The notes: generated by a model from the letters alone, not told the origin. A stretch of DNA of 64,000 nucleotides from an uncultured Bacteroidia bacterium (GCA_903850335.1 CAINLJ010000005.1:1-64000), one strand, 5' to 3'. Shown: positions 55,278-64,000, counted from the first letter of the stretch. A program made the numbers and translations.

Positions 55278-57050
55278 TTAGTCCGTAACCTGAATTAGTT
55301 TACGCAATTCTTCAATATGATCTTTGTAAACACCACGCGGATTAGTTTTGTACTTTTTACACAGAGAGGCAGCATAACCTACTGCAACACCCATTTGACC
55401 TGTGGTATTCATTACCCGTGGTCCGCCCAATCCAATGTGCGAACAGCTAAAGCACCTGCCTGCCATCAGTAAATTGCTGATGTTTCTCGAATAAAGTGAC
55501 CGGAATGGTATATAATAATTTCCTGTCTTGTAAAACATTGCCTCTGACAGAAAATCGGGTTTATCTTTCTCCTTCAAATTTTGTTGAAAGTGTACATCAA
55601 CTGCTCTTTTTTCAACCAAAACCCCATCGGGAAATTTACGACCAGTTTTTTCATCTTCAAACGTGTAAATATAATCGCCTGTTAATCTGCGGGATTCCCG
55701 TTTTCCTGTCAAATATCCTACCCATTCTAACTCGGTACTGTTGTTTATTGTATCTTGTTTTGCATTATAAAATGAGCCGTAAACACCGCAGAGCAAATGA
55801 TCCCGAATCTGCTCGGCATCTTCGATCTGGTTCAATTTGTTATCGGAATATTCCCATTCCCATGTTCCGTTTATTGCTGAGTTTGATTTGGCGATATCCA
55901 TGGCCCAGGGAACTTTCGGGAATGTGGACGATGTCAACCCTTTTTTGCTCCTCCAAAGTATCGATGCACCCATGACACGGTTGTCGCTCTTTGAACCACT
56001 CCATAAATCACCGTATTTAGACCACCCTTCTCCGAATTTAGTAGAGTCTTCACGACCATACATATACTCGGCACCTGCCCAGTAACCAATCCATCCGTCT
56101 CCTGTACAATCAATAAATACCGGAGCCTTAAATCGTTTTGTTTCCCCGGTTGAAGTGTGTCGGGCATCAACAGAAACTATAGTATTATGCGAATTTTTAG
56201 TCGCATAAGCCCTGTAACTCAGGTATAAAGTTATGTTTGTGTACTTGGCGATGTTCTTGTGACGTTTAGCAGCATCATATTTTGCATTTGGTGATCCGTT
56301 AATCCAGGCAGACGAATTTATCATTGACAAAATACGATGAGAGTAACCGGTAATCCCTTCCATATGTACACGAATTTCACTGCTCGTATTTCCCCCAAGG
56401 ACAGGCCTGTCGTGCACCACAGCAACACTGAGGCCTTGTTCTGCTGCTGCAATGGCCGCGGCACAACCGGCAATTCCACCTCCTGCAATCACCACATCAT
56501 ATTGGTAGGTGATCTTCGGATTCACCGGCTCTTTGAGTAGTTTTTTACGCCATTCAGAGAGCAAATTTAATTCAGAGGGAGGTTCAGACTTTATAGTGCT
56601 AAAATAGATTGCATCACAACGTCCTTCGAATCCGGTCAGATCCTGTAATTCAATGATCGATTGTTTGTTTTCAATTTTGACAATTCCGCCATATTGCCAT
56701 TTCCATCCTTCTTCGGTTCCTAAGATTGCTTCTAGTTTGATTCCATTCACAAGCAGGCTGAAACGCCCGGGGGCATCCCAGGGTCCGGGAAACCAGTTTT
56801 TTGTCCTTACCCAGACATAATACGTTCCAGTAAATGGAAATGTGACTTCTGTTTTTGCATTCTCAACCGGCTTTCCCATGCCATGAGCCAGCAAATAGGG
56901 TGAGCCCATTTGCTCGACAAATTGCTGATCAATCACCCAACCTCCCGCATTCAGAAAACTTTCAGCCTCCACCAACAACTGACCAGGCTTCTTTGCTGAC
57001 AATTGGATTGTCATAAAGAACAATAACGTGACAAAATAAAATTTTGACAT
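55278..57050 (-). CDS. Secreted FAD-dependent oxidoreductase with N-terminal carbohydrate-binding-like domain
   Basis: The start at 57050 opens a Sec signal peptide (MSKFYFVTLLFFMTIQLSA). A beta-sandwich at about 20-150 (LVEAESFLNAGGWVIDQQ, GTYYVWVRTKNWFPGPWD) looks like a CBM35/CBM6-style binding domain. A PF12831-type FAD domain follows with the dinucleotide motif VIAGGGIAGCAAAIAAAEQG, then PVLGGNTSSEIRVHMEG, IDCTGDGWIGYWAGAEYMYG and LLMAGRCFSCSHIGLGGPRV. No twin-arginine motif is visible, although folded flavoproteins often use Tat. The electron acceptor and substrate are unknown. It is followed by no reductase but preceded by a secreted lactonase gene, which suggests oxidation of a sugar at or near the reducing end. 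Confidence 0.85.
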   Translation of the reverse strand: MSKFYFVTLLFFMTIQLSAKKPGQLLVEAESFLNAGGWVIDQQFVEQMGSPYLLAHGMGKPVENAKTEVTFPFTGTYYVWVRTKNWFPGPWDAPGRFSLLVNGIKLEAILGTEEGWKWQYGGIVKIENKQSIIELQDLTGFEGRCDAIYFSTIKSEPPSELNLLSEWRKKLLKEPVNPKITYQYDVVIAGGGIAGCAAAIAAAEQGLSVAVVHDRPVLGGNTSSEIRVHMEGITGYSHRILSMINSSAWINGSPNAKYDAAKRHKNIAKYTNITLYLSYRAYATKNSHNTIVSVDARHTSTGETKRFKAPVFIDCTGDGWIGYWAGAEYMYGREDSTKFGEGWSKYGDLWSGSKSDNRVMGASILWRSKKGLTSSTFPKVPWAMDIAKSNSAINGTWEWEYSDNKLNQIEDAEQIRDHLLCGVYGSFYNAKQDTINNSTELEWVGYLTGKRESRRLTGDYIYTFEDEKTGRKFPDGVLVEKRAVDVHFQQNLKEKDKPDFLSEAMFYKTGNYYIPFRSLYSRNISNLLMAGRCFSCSHIGLGGPRVMNTTGQMGVAVGYAASLCKKYKTNPRGVYKDHIEELRKLIQVTD

Positions 57051-57067
57051 AAAAGTGGTTATTAATA

Positions 57068-58168
57068 TTATTCTATCATTTTCAGACAAAAAGGTTTTTC
57101 AACAGAAACTGTATTACCCGTTGAGGAGATGAATCCCGATTTATTATTGATTCGGAAGACGACAATATTTCCTGAATCCACATTGGCTACTAATAAGAAT
57201 GAGCCTGCGGGATCAATCACAAAATTGCGCGGTTGAATTCCCAGGGTTGACTGATGAAACAACTCAACTAATTTACCTGATCCGGTGATTTTATAACCAA
57301 CGATATCATTTGCTTTTGTCCGGTGGGTTACATACAGAAATTTTCCATCCGGAGTAATATGGATATCTGCACTACCACCATTGCCGTTATGGTTTGTTGA
57401 GTCTGAAAGCTGGTCTTCAAACTGTATAAGTTTTCCATCATTATAGTTATAACTGATAATATGGCCCGACCTTTCTGAAATCAAATAGAGGTATTTCCCG
57501 TTGGGATGAAAAGCCAGATGCCTGGGCCCGTATCCTTTGGGAGTTTCCGAAACAGCAACTTTGGTTTCGTCAAGGGGTTTTGTAGTACTCTTTGAGAATG
57601 GATAGCTAAATAGCTTATCGAGTCCAAGGTCAGCTGCAATTACATATTTATTGTCTGGTGAGAAAAGAGTACAATGTACATGAGGAACAACTCCTTTCAG
57701 GCTAATTTCGTTGTGGTCTATTGTTTGAATGCCAGGTTGAAGAGTGCCATCAGGATTAGTTCTGAATATAGTTAAATTTCCTGACCTGTAATTACCCGCC
57801 ACAACCCATTTATTGTCTCTGCCGGTATCAACAAAACAGCAAGGTTCAGGGCCTGTGGATACAGCATTTATGATGCTTAGATTCCCTTTCGTTTTATCAA
57901 AAGAGAGGGAAGTGAGTTCACCTCCTTTATGCTCCCCTATATCATTGGTGACATAAACATATTTTTGATTCGCTGAAACGGCCAGGTACTGAGATCCATG
58001 AAGATTTAATGTGCTGATCTGCGACAGATTCCCATTATCAGAATTAAACCTGAAAACGTACATTCCCTGTGAATAAGTTCCTGCAATAAGAAAATGGTTT
58101 TCACAATACCCGTTCCCTGGGAATCTTAGCATTAATACTATAAAAACAATATATCTTATGACCTTCAT
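57068..58168 (-). CDS. Secreted lactonase-family seven-bladed propeller
   Basis: A 366-residue protein of the 6-phosphogluconolactonase/YbhE propeller family (PF10282) with a signal peptide ending near NGYCEN. Motifs include FLIAGTYSQGMYVFRF, QYLAVSANQKYVYVTND, H163 and H165 in VVPHVHCTLFSPDNKYV, and YGPRHLAFHPNGKYLYL. The cytoplasmic members hydrolyse sugar lactones. Export puts this one in the same compartment as the FAD oxidoreductase encoded 17 bp downstream, and hydrolysis of a lactone formed by that enzyme is the attractive reading. Some family members are only annotated by similarity, so enzymatic activity is not assured. Confidence 0.85.
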   Translation of the reverse strand: MKVIRYIVFIVLMLRFPGNGYCENHFLIAGTYSQGMYVFRFNSDNGNLSQISTLNLHGSQYLAVSANQKYVYVTNDIGEHKGGELTSLSFDKTKGNLSIINAVSTGPEPCCFVDTGRDNKWVVAGNYRSGNLTIFRTNPDGTLQPGIQTIDHNEISLKGVVPHVHCTLFSPDNKYVIAADLGLDKLFSYPFSKSTTKPLDETKVAVSETPKGYGPRHLAFHPNGKYLYLISERSGHIISYNYNDGKLIQFEDQLSDSTNHNGNGGSADIHITPDGKFLYVTHRTKANDIVGYKITGSGKLVELFHQSTLGIQPRNFVIDPAGSFLLVANVDSGNIVVFRINNKSGFISSTGNTVSVEKPFCLKMIE

Positions 58169-58207
58169 AATTTCTCTATATTCCTCCCTTTCCCGATATG
58201 CATTTTC

Positions 58208-59905
58208 TTAATCCGCCCTGAACAATAGCATTTCCAGTAATGCCGGTGCTTCTTTCTCATTTTGGATCAGTAATCTGAATTTCTGAGCCGTAACCGAGGG
58301 AAAGTTTTTGGTCAATCCCGTTCCGTCGGTTTCAGTCTTGAATAGTGTACTCCATTTTGTCCCTTCCAGATATTGAAGCTCATGACTTTGACGGATTCCG
58401 CTCCATGGATGCCATGGTTCGACCAACGAAATTGATTGGATGGAGATTGGTTTTCCAAGGTCAATTTCAACTGTTGCCGATTTCTCACCTTTGGCAGCCT
58501 GCCATTTTGATTTGGGGTCGCCATCATTGGTGGCATAGGCAGATGATCCTTCTCCTGTTGTGGAGGCAACAACTTTGGCTCCCTGAGATGGAATAGGCAG
58601 GATTATAGGTTCTCCTGCGAATTCAAGCACTATTACCGAAGCGACCTTATCAGGGGCATATGGTGGTAATTGAAGGATGGATTTGTCTTTTGAAGCAGTT
58701 ATCTTAAGATTTGTTTTAGCATCGGCCAGTAAATATGCCTTAATAATTTTATTTGAGAGGGGAACAACCAGCCTGCGATCTTTGGGCCAGTCAAAAACGT
58801 GCAGGTAAAGCGTCTGTCCCTTTCGGGTAGCACGCCCCCATGAAAGATAAGGGAACGGGCTGCCAGTGGTTCCGTAGATAGCCTCCCCGTTTTGTGCCAG
58901 CCATTCTCCCATTTCCCGAAGGTTCTGCTGGCAAACTTCGGGAACGACACCATAAGCATTAGGTCCGACATTCAGCAGGAAGTTTCCACCCTTACTCACG
59001 ATGTCTATCAATTTCTGAAGCAGGTCGGTTGTGCTTTTCCAACGATCGTCCCAGGCATTGTAACCCCAGTGACCGTTCATTGTCATACACACCTCCCAGT
59101 TGCGTCCGGGAAAACCAGTTGCCGGGACAAATTGTTCAGGAGTTTCAAGGTCTCCGCCCATTCCAGCTCCAAGGCGGTTATTCGTAATAATATTTGGGTA
59201 AGGTTTGAGCAGATCTGCAAGTTTCCTTGTCATTTCGGGTGTCATGTTGGTCGGCGTATCCCACCACAAAACCGCTACATCCCCATAGTTGGCAAGGATC
59301 TCTTTTACCTGGGGAACTGCAATCTGATCAACATAGGTATTCATATCGGCCACATGAGTTGGATCCCACTCCACATTACCCGACACAGCACCACCCGGAT
59401 GGTACCAGTCCTGTGCCTGTGAATAATAGAATCCCAGTTTCATCCCCTGTTTACGACATGCATCTGCTAATTCTTTCAAGATATCTCTCTTGAAAGGTGT
59501 TGCATCGACAATATTGTAGGGATCAGCTTTAGAGCCAAACATTGCGAATCCGTCGTGGTGTTTTGATGTGATGACGATGTATTTCTGACCCGCATCTTTC
59601 GCCAGTTTTACCCAATCCTCTGCGTTAAACTGTATGGGATTGAATTGTTTTGCCAAAGCTGAATACTCCGATCTAGGAATTTTCGCCTGATGCATAATCC
59701 ATTCGCCGTAGTTGGTTTTATCACCCCATTTACCTGCCGGCACCGAATAAATTCCCCAATGGATAAACATGCCAAACTTGGCGTCTTTCCACCATTGCAT
59801 CCTGGGATCACTTTGTTTTGAAGGCGACAAACCTTTAACGTTTTGTGCCACGGAAACGGTTGCCAGAAAAGCTATCAGGCAAAAAAGAAGAAATTTTTTA
59901 CTCAT
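58208..59905 (-). CDS. GH29 alpha-L-fucosidase with C-terminal F5/8 type C domain, secreted
   Basis: The start at 59905 (MSKKFLLFCLIAFLATVSVA) gives a clean signal peptide; a start 12 bp upstream is possible. The GH29 barrel shows KFGMFIHWGIYSVPAGKW, SKHHDGFAMF and D220 (longer numbering) in AVLWWDTPTNM as the nucleophile. A small beta domain and a discoidin-like module (about 440-569, AYATNDGDPKSKWQA, VEIDLGKPISIQSISL) follow. It would remove alpha-L-fucose from side chains, and the F5/8C module may hold it to the glycan. Its upstream gap contains the triple operator-like repeat, so it may head its own transcript. Confidence 0.93.
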   Translation of the reverse strand: MSKKFLLFCLIAFLATVSVAQNVKGLSPSKQSDPRMQWWKDAKFGMFIHWGIYSVPAGKWGDKTNYGEWIMHQAKIPRSEYSALAKQFNPIQFNAEDWVKLAKDAGQKYIVITSKHHDGFAMFGSKADPYNIVDATPFKRDILKELADACRKQGMKLGFYYSQAQDWYHPGGAVSGNVEWDPTHVADMNTYVDQIAVPQVKEILANYGDVAVLWWDTPTNMTPEMTRKLADLLKPYPNIITNNRLGAGMGGDLETPEQFVPATGFPGRNWEVCMTMNGHWGYNAWDDRWKSTTDLLQKLIDIVSKGGNFLLNVGPNAYGVVPEVCQQNLREMGEWLAQNGEAIYGTTGSPFPYLSWGRATRKGQTLYLHVFDWPKDRRLVVPLSNKIIKAYLLADAKTNLKITASKDKSILQLPPYAPDKVASVIVLEFAGEPIILPIPSQGAKVVASTTGEGSSAYATNDGDPKSKWQAAKGEKSATVEIDLGKPISIQSISLVEPWHPWSGIRQSHELQYLEGTKWSTLFKTETDGTGLTKNFPSVTAQKFRLLIQNEKEAPALLEMLLFRAD

Positions 59906-59995
59906 AATAGGTCTCAAAAATGAGTTGTTTGGTTGTTAACTGCTTAAATTTAATACCGTAATCATCAAAACAATACATAGTAAGCGAAATAATTT

Positions 59996-60045
59996 CCGGA
60001 AACGTTTTCGGAAACGTTTTTATTTTCGGAAACGTTTCCTGAAAC
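59996..60045 (-). promoter_or_regulatory. Three LacI-type operator-like repeats upstream of GH29
   Basis: The word CGGAAACGTTT occurs three times in the 163-bp gap before the GH29 start: at 59997, 60009 and 60027 (12-bp and 18-bp steps). The third copy forms the perfect palindrome GGAAACGTTTCC (60028-60039). A central CG flanked by A- and T-runs is the classic LacI/GalR-family operator pattern. The repeats probably bind a LacI-type regulator encoded elsewhere and would control the unit starting at GH29. No matching regulator gene is in the window. Confidence 0.65.
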
Positions 60046-60068
60046 AATTATTTATGTAGAACCGTTTC

Positions 60069-62552
60069 TCAGGGATCGATTTTGATTGTGTCCCCTTTGT
60101 ACGTTTGTATTTCGGCCACATTCGGGCCAAATATTTTCTGTTTCGTTCCGACAGTAACTTTTCCTCCGGATTTCCAGGGCAAAATAATCTTCAGCACTCC
60201 TCCGGCCTCACTGGTAATTTCAATATTTTTAGCTTGTCCGTTTTTAAGTGAGGCAGAAACCAGAAAAGCCCCCGCTGCACGCAGCTGATGAAATTCTGCA
60301 TCTTTATTCATCGGCCAGTTAGGAAACAGTCGGATCGTGCCATCGTAACTTTGCATCAAACATTCATTAACGACCACCGGAAGGGCGAAGTTCTCAAACC
60401 AGATCCCCATTTTATCCATGTATCCGTAAGGCGTAGTGTCGTTATACCGGCCATGCACCTGCATGACCCTGTCGGAAGTGGTTCCGTTGGGCAACAGACA
60501 ATAGTTGACCTGTCGTTTAAACCTTTCCAAATCGAGCATACCGATGCGGGCAGCCTGCAGATTGGTAAATACCAGATCGTTGCCTCCTTCATTTTGCTGA
60601 TTTAAAAATGTATTTATTAAAATCTTACTAGTTTCCATGTCAGAATTCAGTCCATGATCTTCACCCGGGAACACGGTAAAAAGTGAATTCGGAACATTGT
60701 AAACCACCTGATCGTGTTCTTCAGGAACCGAAACCAACACCTTTCCGTGCTCTTTTGAAATAGCAGTTGGATAATTCGGAAAGCGTAACAATATCACTTT
60801 CATTTCATCCAATAAAGCTTTCTCCGATTTTTCAAGCCTCAATACCCTGGTAGCTTCGATATACGCCCTAAAAACAAATTTGGTCAGCGACAAATCAACA
60901 TTACAATCGTAATTGTATTTGAAACCCGGGCGAAGCCCATACAATTCAGGAGGCACAGTTGGGAAAATGTGGAATTTGTTATCCTTCCACTGTGGGCCAC
61001 TCGCCTCAGGTCGTTTCATGTAGGCAACCAGAAATTCAACAGCAGCTTTCATGGGTTCGAAAGCCCTATTTTTAAGAAATTCTATATCTCCTGAATACAA
61101 ATAATGCCACCATAAACCCTGCACTGCCCAGGGGGTTTCAGCAATTTCCCATCCCCAGGTCGGAACCGGATAAGCATTCATTGTCATTTCTATCGGATAA
61201 GCACTGTGAGGGAAATAGGCACCAGGCAACTCGTAATACTCATTTGCCCAACGCTTGCTCACAGGCATCAACTTTTCGATCAGGTTGACATAGGGTAGGT
61301 TTTTCTCCAGATGATTGCTCGAAAAAGTTACCCAGAATGGCTGTTGGGTGTTGTAATTCATATGGTAATCACCGTGCCATGCCGTGCCGATTTTATCGTA
61401 GCTCCAGTTAGCAAAGAGGCCCGGGGTTGTTGCACCGTCTTTTGTGGCACAATTTAGAAAATAGAGATTCTGATACCACATCCGTTCCAGAAACTGATCG
61501 TCCAGTAATACACCGGATTTACTCCAGTATTCTTTCCAGATCTTTCTTGCTTCCTTCAGTGATGAACCAAAATGATCAGCTGCAGGATTAGTAACCTCAG
61601 GCAATTCGGAAGCCACGATATTGTTCGCCCCTTCTTCAAGTGAAACGCAACCGACAAATCCAATTCCCTTTTTGATACCTGCTTCCAATGTTGTCATCAC
61701 CTCGTTGTTGCCATCCCAGTTAATTCGTGATTTTTTTTCAAGCGAACAATTTAAGGCTGCAATCAGACGAAACGCCTTATCTTTTGGATGTCCCTTTGAT
61801 AAATTATATTTTTCAGGCTCGGAATAGGGCAATGTCTGGCGAAATGCAATCACACCCTTGCCCAGGTTTTCTTCAACCTGTGTCTTCGGAAATTCCTTTG
61901 GTGTCGATGGATCGGGCATCACGCGGATACGATCAAATACATTTTCGCACTGATTGCCTAGTTGATCGACCAGGCTAAACCAAAGCCGGTCACTGGTCAT
62001 ATCGGTGAATATCCGGAGGGTTATTTTTTTCTGATCTTTGGTGACCATAAACACCTCGCAAAGTCCGTTGGAAATATCTAGCCGATGTCCGATCATTTCA
62101 GCATTTCGGCGGTCGAATCCCAGCAAGACAGAACCACAAGGGAAAGGCCGAGGATAAGGCTTACTGTAATTTTCGGCAGTCATTTCACTGTATTCACGAT
62201 ACCAGATATCATCTGTTAGTAATTTCAGCGTATCAGAAATCGCTTTTACCCTGTTGAACACACTTTTAAATGTTCCGATTTTTTCCTTGTTGTTTTCTGC
62301 CATACGGATATCCCACACGTTGTTGTGTCCGAAATAACACACTATTGCATCAGGGCGCGTGGTAACCACCACTCCCATTGCACCATTGCCAAGTAACGCC
62401 CCTTCAAAAAAATCCGGGGCAGGACGATCACAGGTGATCGGGTGAAGTTTGGCCCGTTCGAAAGAGCTGAACGAATCGTTCGCTTCAACTCTACTCCGTC
62501 CGAATATCAGGAGGATGACCGGAAATAGGATTAAATGAATAATTTTTTTCAC
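60069..62552 (-). CDS. GH95-related six-hairpin glycosidase, secreted
   Basis: An 827-residue exported protein (signal peptide about 1-24). The N-terminal supersandwich (PAPDFFEGALLGNGAMGVVVTT, FGHNNVWDIRM) and the (alpha/alpha)6 barrel (ANWSYDKIGTAWHGDYHMNY, YPVPTWGWEIAETPWAVQGL, FENFALPVVVNECLMQ) show a relative of GH95. The GH95 LQEW...HRHxSHL motif is absent, so the family is not GH95 in the strict sense. A C-terminal beta domain (VTVGTKQKIFGPN) is present. It is followed by the operator-like repeats and preceded by another six-hairpin gene. Glycosidase activity is inferred from fold and context; the sugar is unknown. Confidence 0.7.
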   Translation of the reverse strand: MKKIIHLILFPVILLIFGRSRVEANDSFSSFERAKLHPITCDRPAPDFFEGALLGNGAMGVVVTTRPDAIVCYFGHNNVWDIRMAENNKEKIGTFKSVFNRVKAISDTLKLLTDDIWYREYSEMTAENYSKPYPRPFPCGSVLLGFDRRNAEMIGHRLDISNGLCEVFMVTKDQKKITLRIFTDMTSDRLWFSLVDQLGNQCENVFDRIRVMPDPSTPKEFPKTQVEENLGKGVIAFRQTLPYSEPEKYNLSKGHPKDKAFRLIAALNCSLEKKSRINWDGNNEVMTTLEAGIKKGIGFVGCVSLEEGANNIVASELPEVTNPAADHFGSSLKEARKIWKEYWSKSGVLLDDQFLERMWYQNLYFLNCATKDGATTPGLFANWSYDKIGTAWHGDYHMNYNTQQPFWVTFSSNHLEKNLPYVNLIEKLMPVSKRWANEYYELPGAYFPHSAYPIEMTMNAYPVPTWGWEIAETPWAVQGLWWHYLYSGDIEFLKNRAFEPMKAAVEFLVAYMKRPEASGPQWKDNKFHIFPTVPPELYGLRPGFKYNYDCNVDLSLTKFVFRAYIEATRVLRLEKSEKALLDEMKVILLRFPNYPTAISKEHGKVLVSVPEEHDQVVYNVPNSLFTVFPGEDHGLNSDMETSKILINTFLNQQNEGGNDLVFTNLQAARIGMLDLERFKRQVNYCLLPNGTTSDRVMQVHGRYNDTTPYGYMDKMGIWFENFALPVVVNECLMQSYDGTIRLFPNWPMNKDAEFHQLRAAGAFLVSASLKNGQAKNIEITSEAGGVLKIILPWKSGGKVTVGTKQKIFGPNVAEIQTYKGDTIKIDP

Positions 62553-62582
62553 CGTAAGATTTTTTATACGAATTTAGTGTTC

Positions 62583-64000
62583 TTAATAATTGCGATTTTT
62601 CCCCAGGGTTGCCTCAAAAAACGATTTTGGGGAATCGTTAAGGATTCCTTTATAAATTTTCTGTTCAGTAATTGCCTCCATCCCTTTTTTCACAATCAAA
62701 TAATTCTGATGAGGATTGGTTTTGAATACGATCACGTCCTTTTCCCGGATGAGGTGGCTAACCCGAACTCTTTTCTCTCCCAGGGCCAAAACCGTAACTT
62801 CTGAATTTGGCCATGGATTAACTACCCGGCAAACATTTCCTTTGAGGCTTTCGATGAAAATTCCAGGAATAAAACCCTCTTTTTGTCTGGCGGATGAAAC
62901 CACAAAAGCTCCGCGAGCTAAAAGTTTGAAGCTGGTTTCCCAGCCATCAGGTATGGCAGGGAAAACCCTGATTTTACCCTCGTTGCTCTGGAGTAACATT
63001 TCGTTGACGGCAGCCCCGTAAATACTCATGGGTTCAAGGCCACACTGAATGAATGGTTTGGCAGGCAACTTATTCGGGTAGTGAGCCCTCTCATCATAAA
63101 TATAGTCGCGCTGCGTGGTAATATCCGGAGTTTTGACCGAATCCATATAGAGCGAAAGATTATACCAGTGATCGATGTTGTAAAAAAGTCCCTGCGGAAA
63201 ATGTTGCAGCCTGCGAATCCCGTTCTGCATCATTTTAAATACGTCATTACCCATTCCCAGACGGGCGGCAACGATTGGTTCCGGAGATATCGCATTCACC
63301 TGGGCAGGACGATGGCTGATCATTGTAGTCATCGCATTGAATTCTCGGTTATTTTGTTCATCGAGCCCCAGCAAACCGGCCGGAAAAACCGATGAGGTAC
63401 TGGCGCTCATGTGACTTAACCAGGGCCCCCGCTCTTCAACCTTTGGGAAAATTGATCCGTCAGGATACCAGGCATGTGCAATAACCTCTCCCAAGTCTGG
63501 AACAATCTGATAGGGAATCGGCCACAGGTGGTCAACAATTTCCTGCCATTGGCGAATCTTCCCCTTATCGGTGTGAAGGATGTTGGCGGCTTTAATACAA
63601 TTTGTAAAGTTGGCAATGATTACATTCCTGTCTGTGATCGGATTACGCAGATTATTCGATCTCGGATTTTCGTAGGGTTGCGAAGGGAAAATGAAATATT
63701 CATTCTTCAGGCTGTCCCATTGAAGTTTCCGCACATAAAATTCGGCCGCCTTTTTCATAAATGGATAGCCTTTCTTAGCTAGAAATGCAGTATCGCAGGT
63801 AAATTGGAAATAATCCCAGAAATACCCTGCTATCTGGCAGGCAGGGGTAAAGTTGTTAAGCATATCACCACGGTCCCAGAAAGTCATGCTTCCAAAAAAA
63901 TCATGCGGTTCGCTCCAAAGGATTGAATTTTCTGCTCCCCTTTTTTTAGCATGTGCCTCTGCTTTAGACATCAGCCTGAAGTAGGTATTGAGGTATGGAA
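62583..64000 (-). CDS. GH95-related six-hairpin glycosidase, 5' end outside the window
   Basis: The frame is open from the stop at 62583 to the right edge; the ATG at 63971 is internal, since codons for PYLNTYFRL precede it without a stop. The visible 470 residues hold most of an (alpha/alpha)6 barrel (GSMTFWDRGDMLNNFTPACQ, AGYFWDYFQF, HMSASTSSVFPAGLLGLDEQ, CGLEPMSIYGAAVNEMLLQ) and a final beta domain (RVVNPWPNSEVTVLALGEK). The order resembles the neighbouring six-hairpin protein and GH95, but no GH95 acid motif is seen. The N-terminal beta domain and signal peptide must lie beyond 64000. Confidence 0.65.
   Translation of the reverse strand, partial: PYLNTYFRLMSKAEAHAKKRGAENSILWSEPHDFFGSMTFWDRGDMLNNFTPACQIAGYFWDYFQFTCDTAFLAKKGYPFMKKAAEFYVRKLQWDSLKNEYFIFPSQPYENPRSNNLRNPITDRNVIIANFTNCIKAANILHTDKGKIRQWQEIVDHLWPIPYQIVPDLGEVIAHAWYPDGSIFPKVEERGPWLSHMSASTSSVFPAGLLGLDEQNNREFNAMTTMISHRPAQVNAISPEPIVAARLGMGNDVFKMMQNGIRRLQHFPQGLFYNIDHWYNLSLYMDSVKTPDITTQRDYIYDERAHYPNKLPAKPFIQCGLEPMSIYGAAVNEMLLQSNEGKIRVFPAIPDGWETSFKLLARGAFVVSSARQKEGFIPGIFIESLKGNVCRVVNPWPNSEVTVLALGEKRVRVSHLIREKDVIVFKTNPHQNYLIVKKGMEAITEQKIYKGILNDSPKSFFEATLGKNRNY

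Overview
The window is a single-strand, polysaccharide-degrading locus of a Bacteroidota bacterium. Every confident gene lies on the minus strand, so transcription runs from the right edge towards the left. Four things point to this phylum: a SusC/SusD pair, a hybrid two-component regulator fused to an AraC DNA-binding domain, very dense secreted glycoside hydrolases with Sec signal peptides, and AT-leaning intergenic DNA without clear Shine-Dalgarno sites. The gene content would suit a plant-biomass degrader of the Bacteroidia, for example a Marinilabiliales relative. That placement is inference.

Layout in transcription order. Block A (64000-41363) is an operon-like run: two six-hairpin (GH95-like) proteins, a gap with three LacI-type operator-like repeats, GH29, a secreted lactonase-type propeller, a secreted FAD oxidoreductase, GH127/GH146, a broken GH43, a CE6-type esterase, an unusual protein made of two tandem five-bladed-propeller-like halves, GH95, GH106 and a divergent GH9-like protein. 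A 12-bp-stem terminator follows (41221-41254). Block B is the HTCS sensor-regulator (40989-37105), followed by a 758-bp leader region. Block C (36346-949) is susC, susD, a strong hairpin, then GH8 (Rex type), a double CE1 esterase, GH43-F5/8C, GH9, GH43-CBM6, a GPH-type symporter, GH10 xylanase, a cytoplasmic GH43, a secreted GH43, a DUF5703 protein, GH42, GH95, an orphan 128-codon reading frame, GH172 (DUF2961), a GH43/GH117-like propeller, a LamG protein of unknown activity and a LacZ-type GH2. The left edge has a 5'-truncated tyrosine recombinase.

Functional reading. GH10, GH8, the CE1 esterases and several GH43 enzymes indicate a decorated xylan. GH95, GH42 and GH2 could remove L-/D-galactose or fucose caps of the kind found on complex grass glucuronoarabinoxylan. 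SusCD would import oligosaccharides into the periplasm. The GPH symporter would pass small products to the signal-less GH43 in the cytoplasm. Block A adds activities for L-fucose, L-rhamnose, L-arabinofuranose and acetyl groups, so it may serve side chains or a second glycan. No GH67 or GH115 alpha-glucuronidase lies in the window.

The most unusual parts are the adjacent secreted FAD oxidoreductase and lactonase (a possible periplasmic oxidative step), two proteins with internal duplications, a GH43 interrupted by one in-frame TAA, and the triple operator-like repeat.
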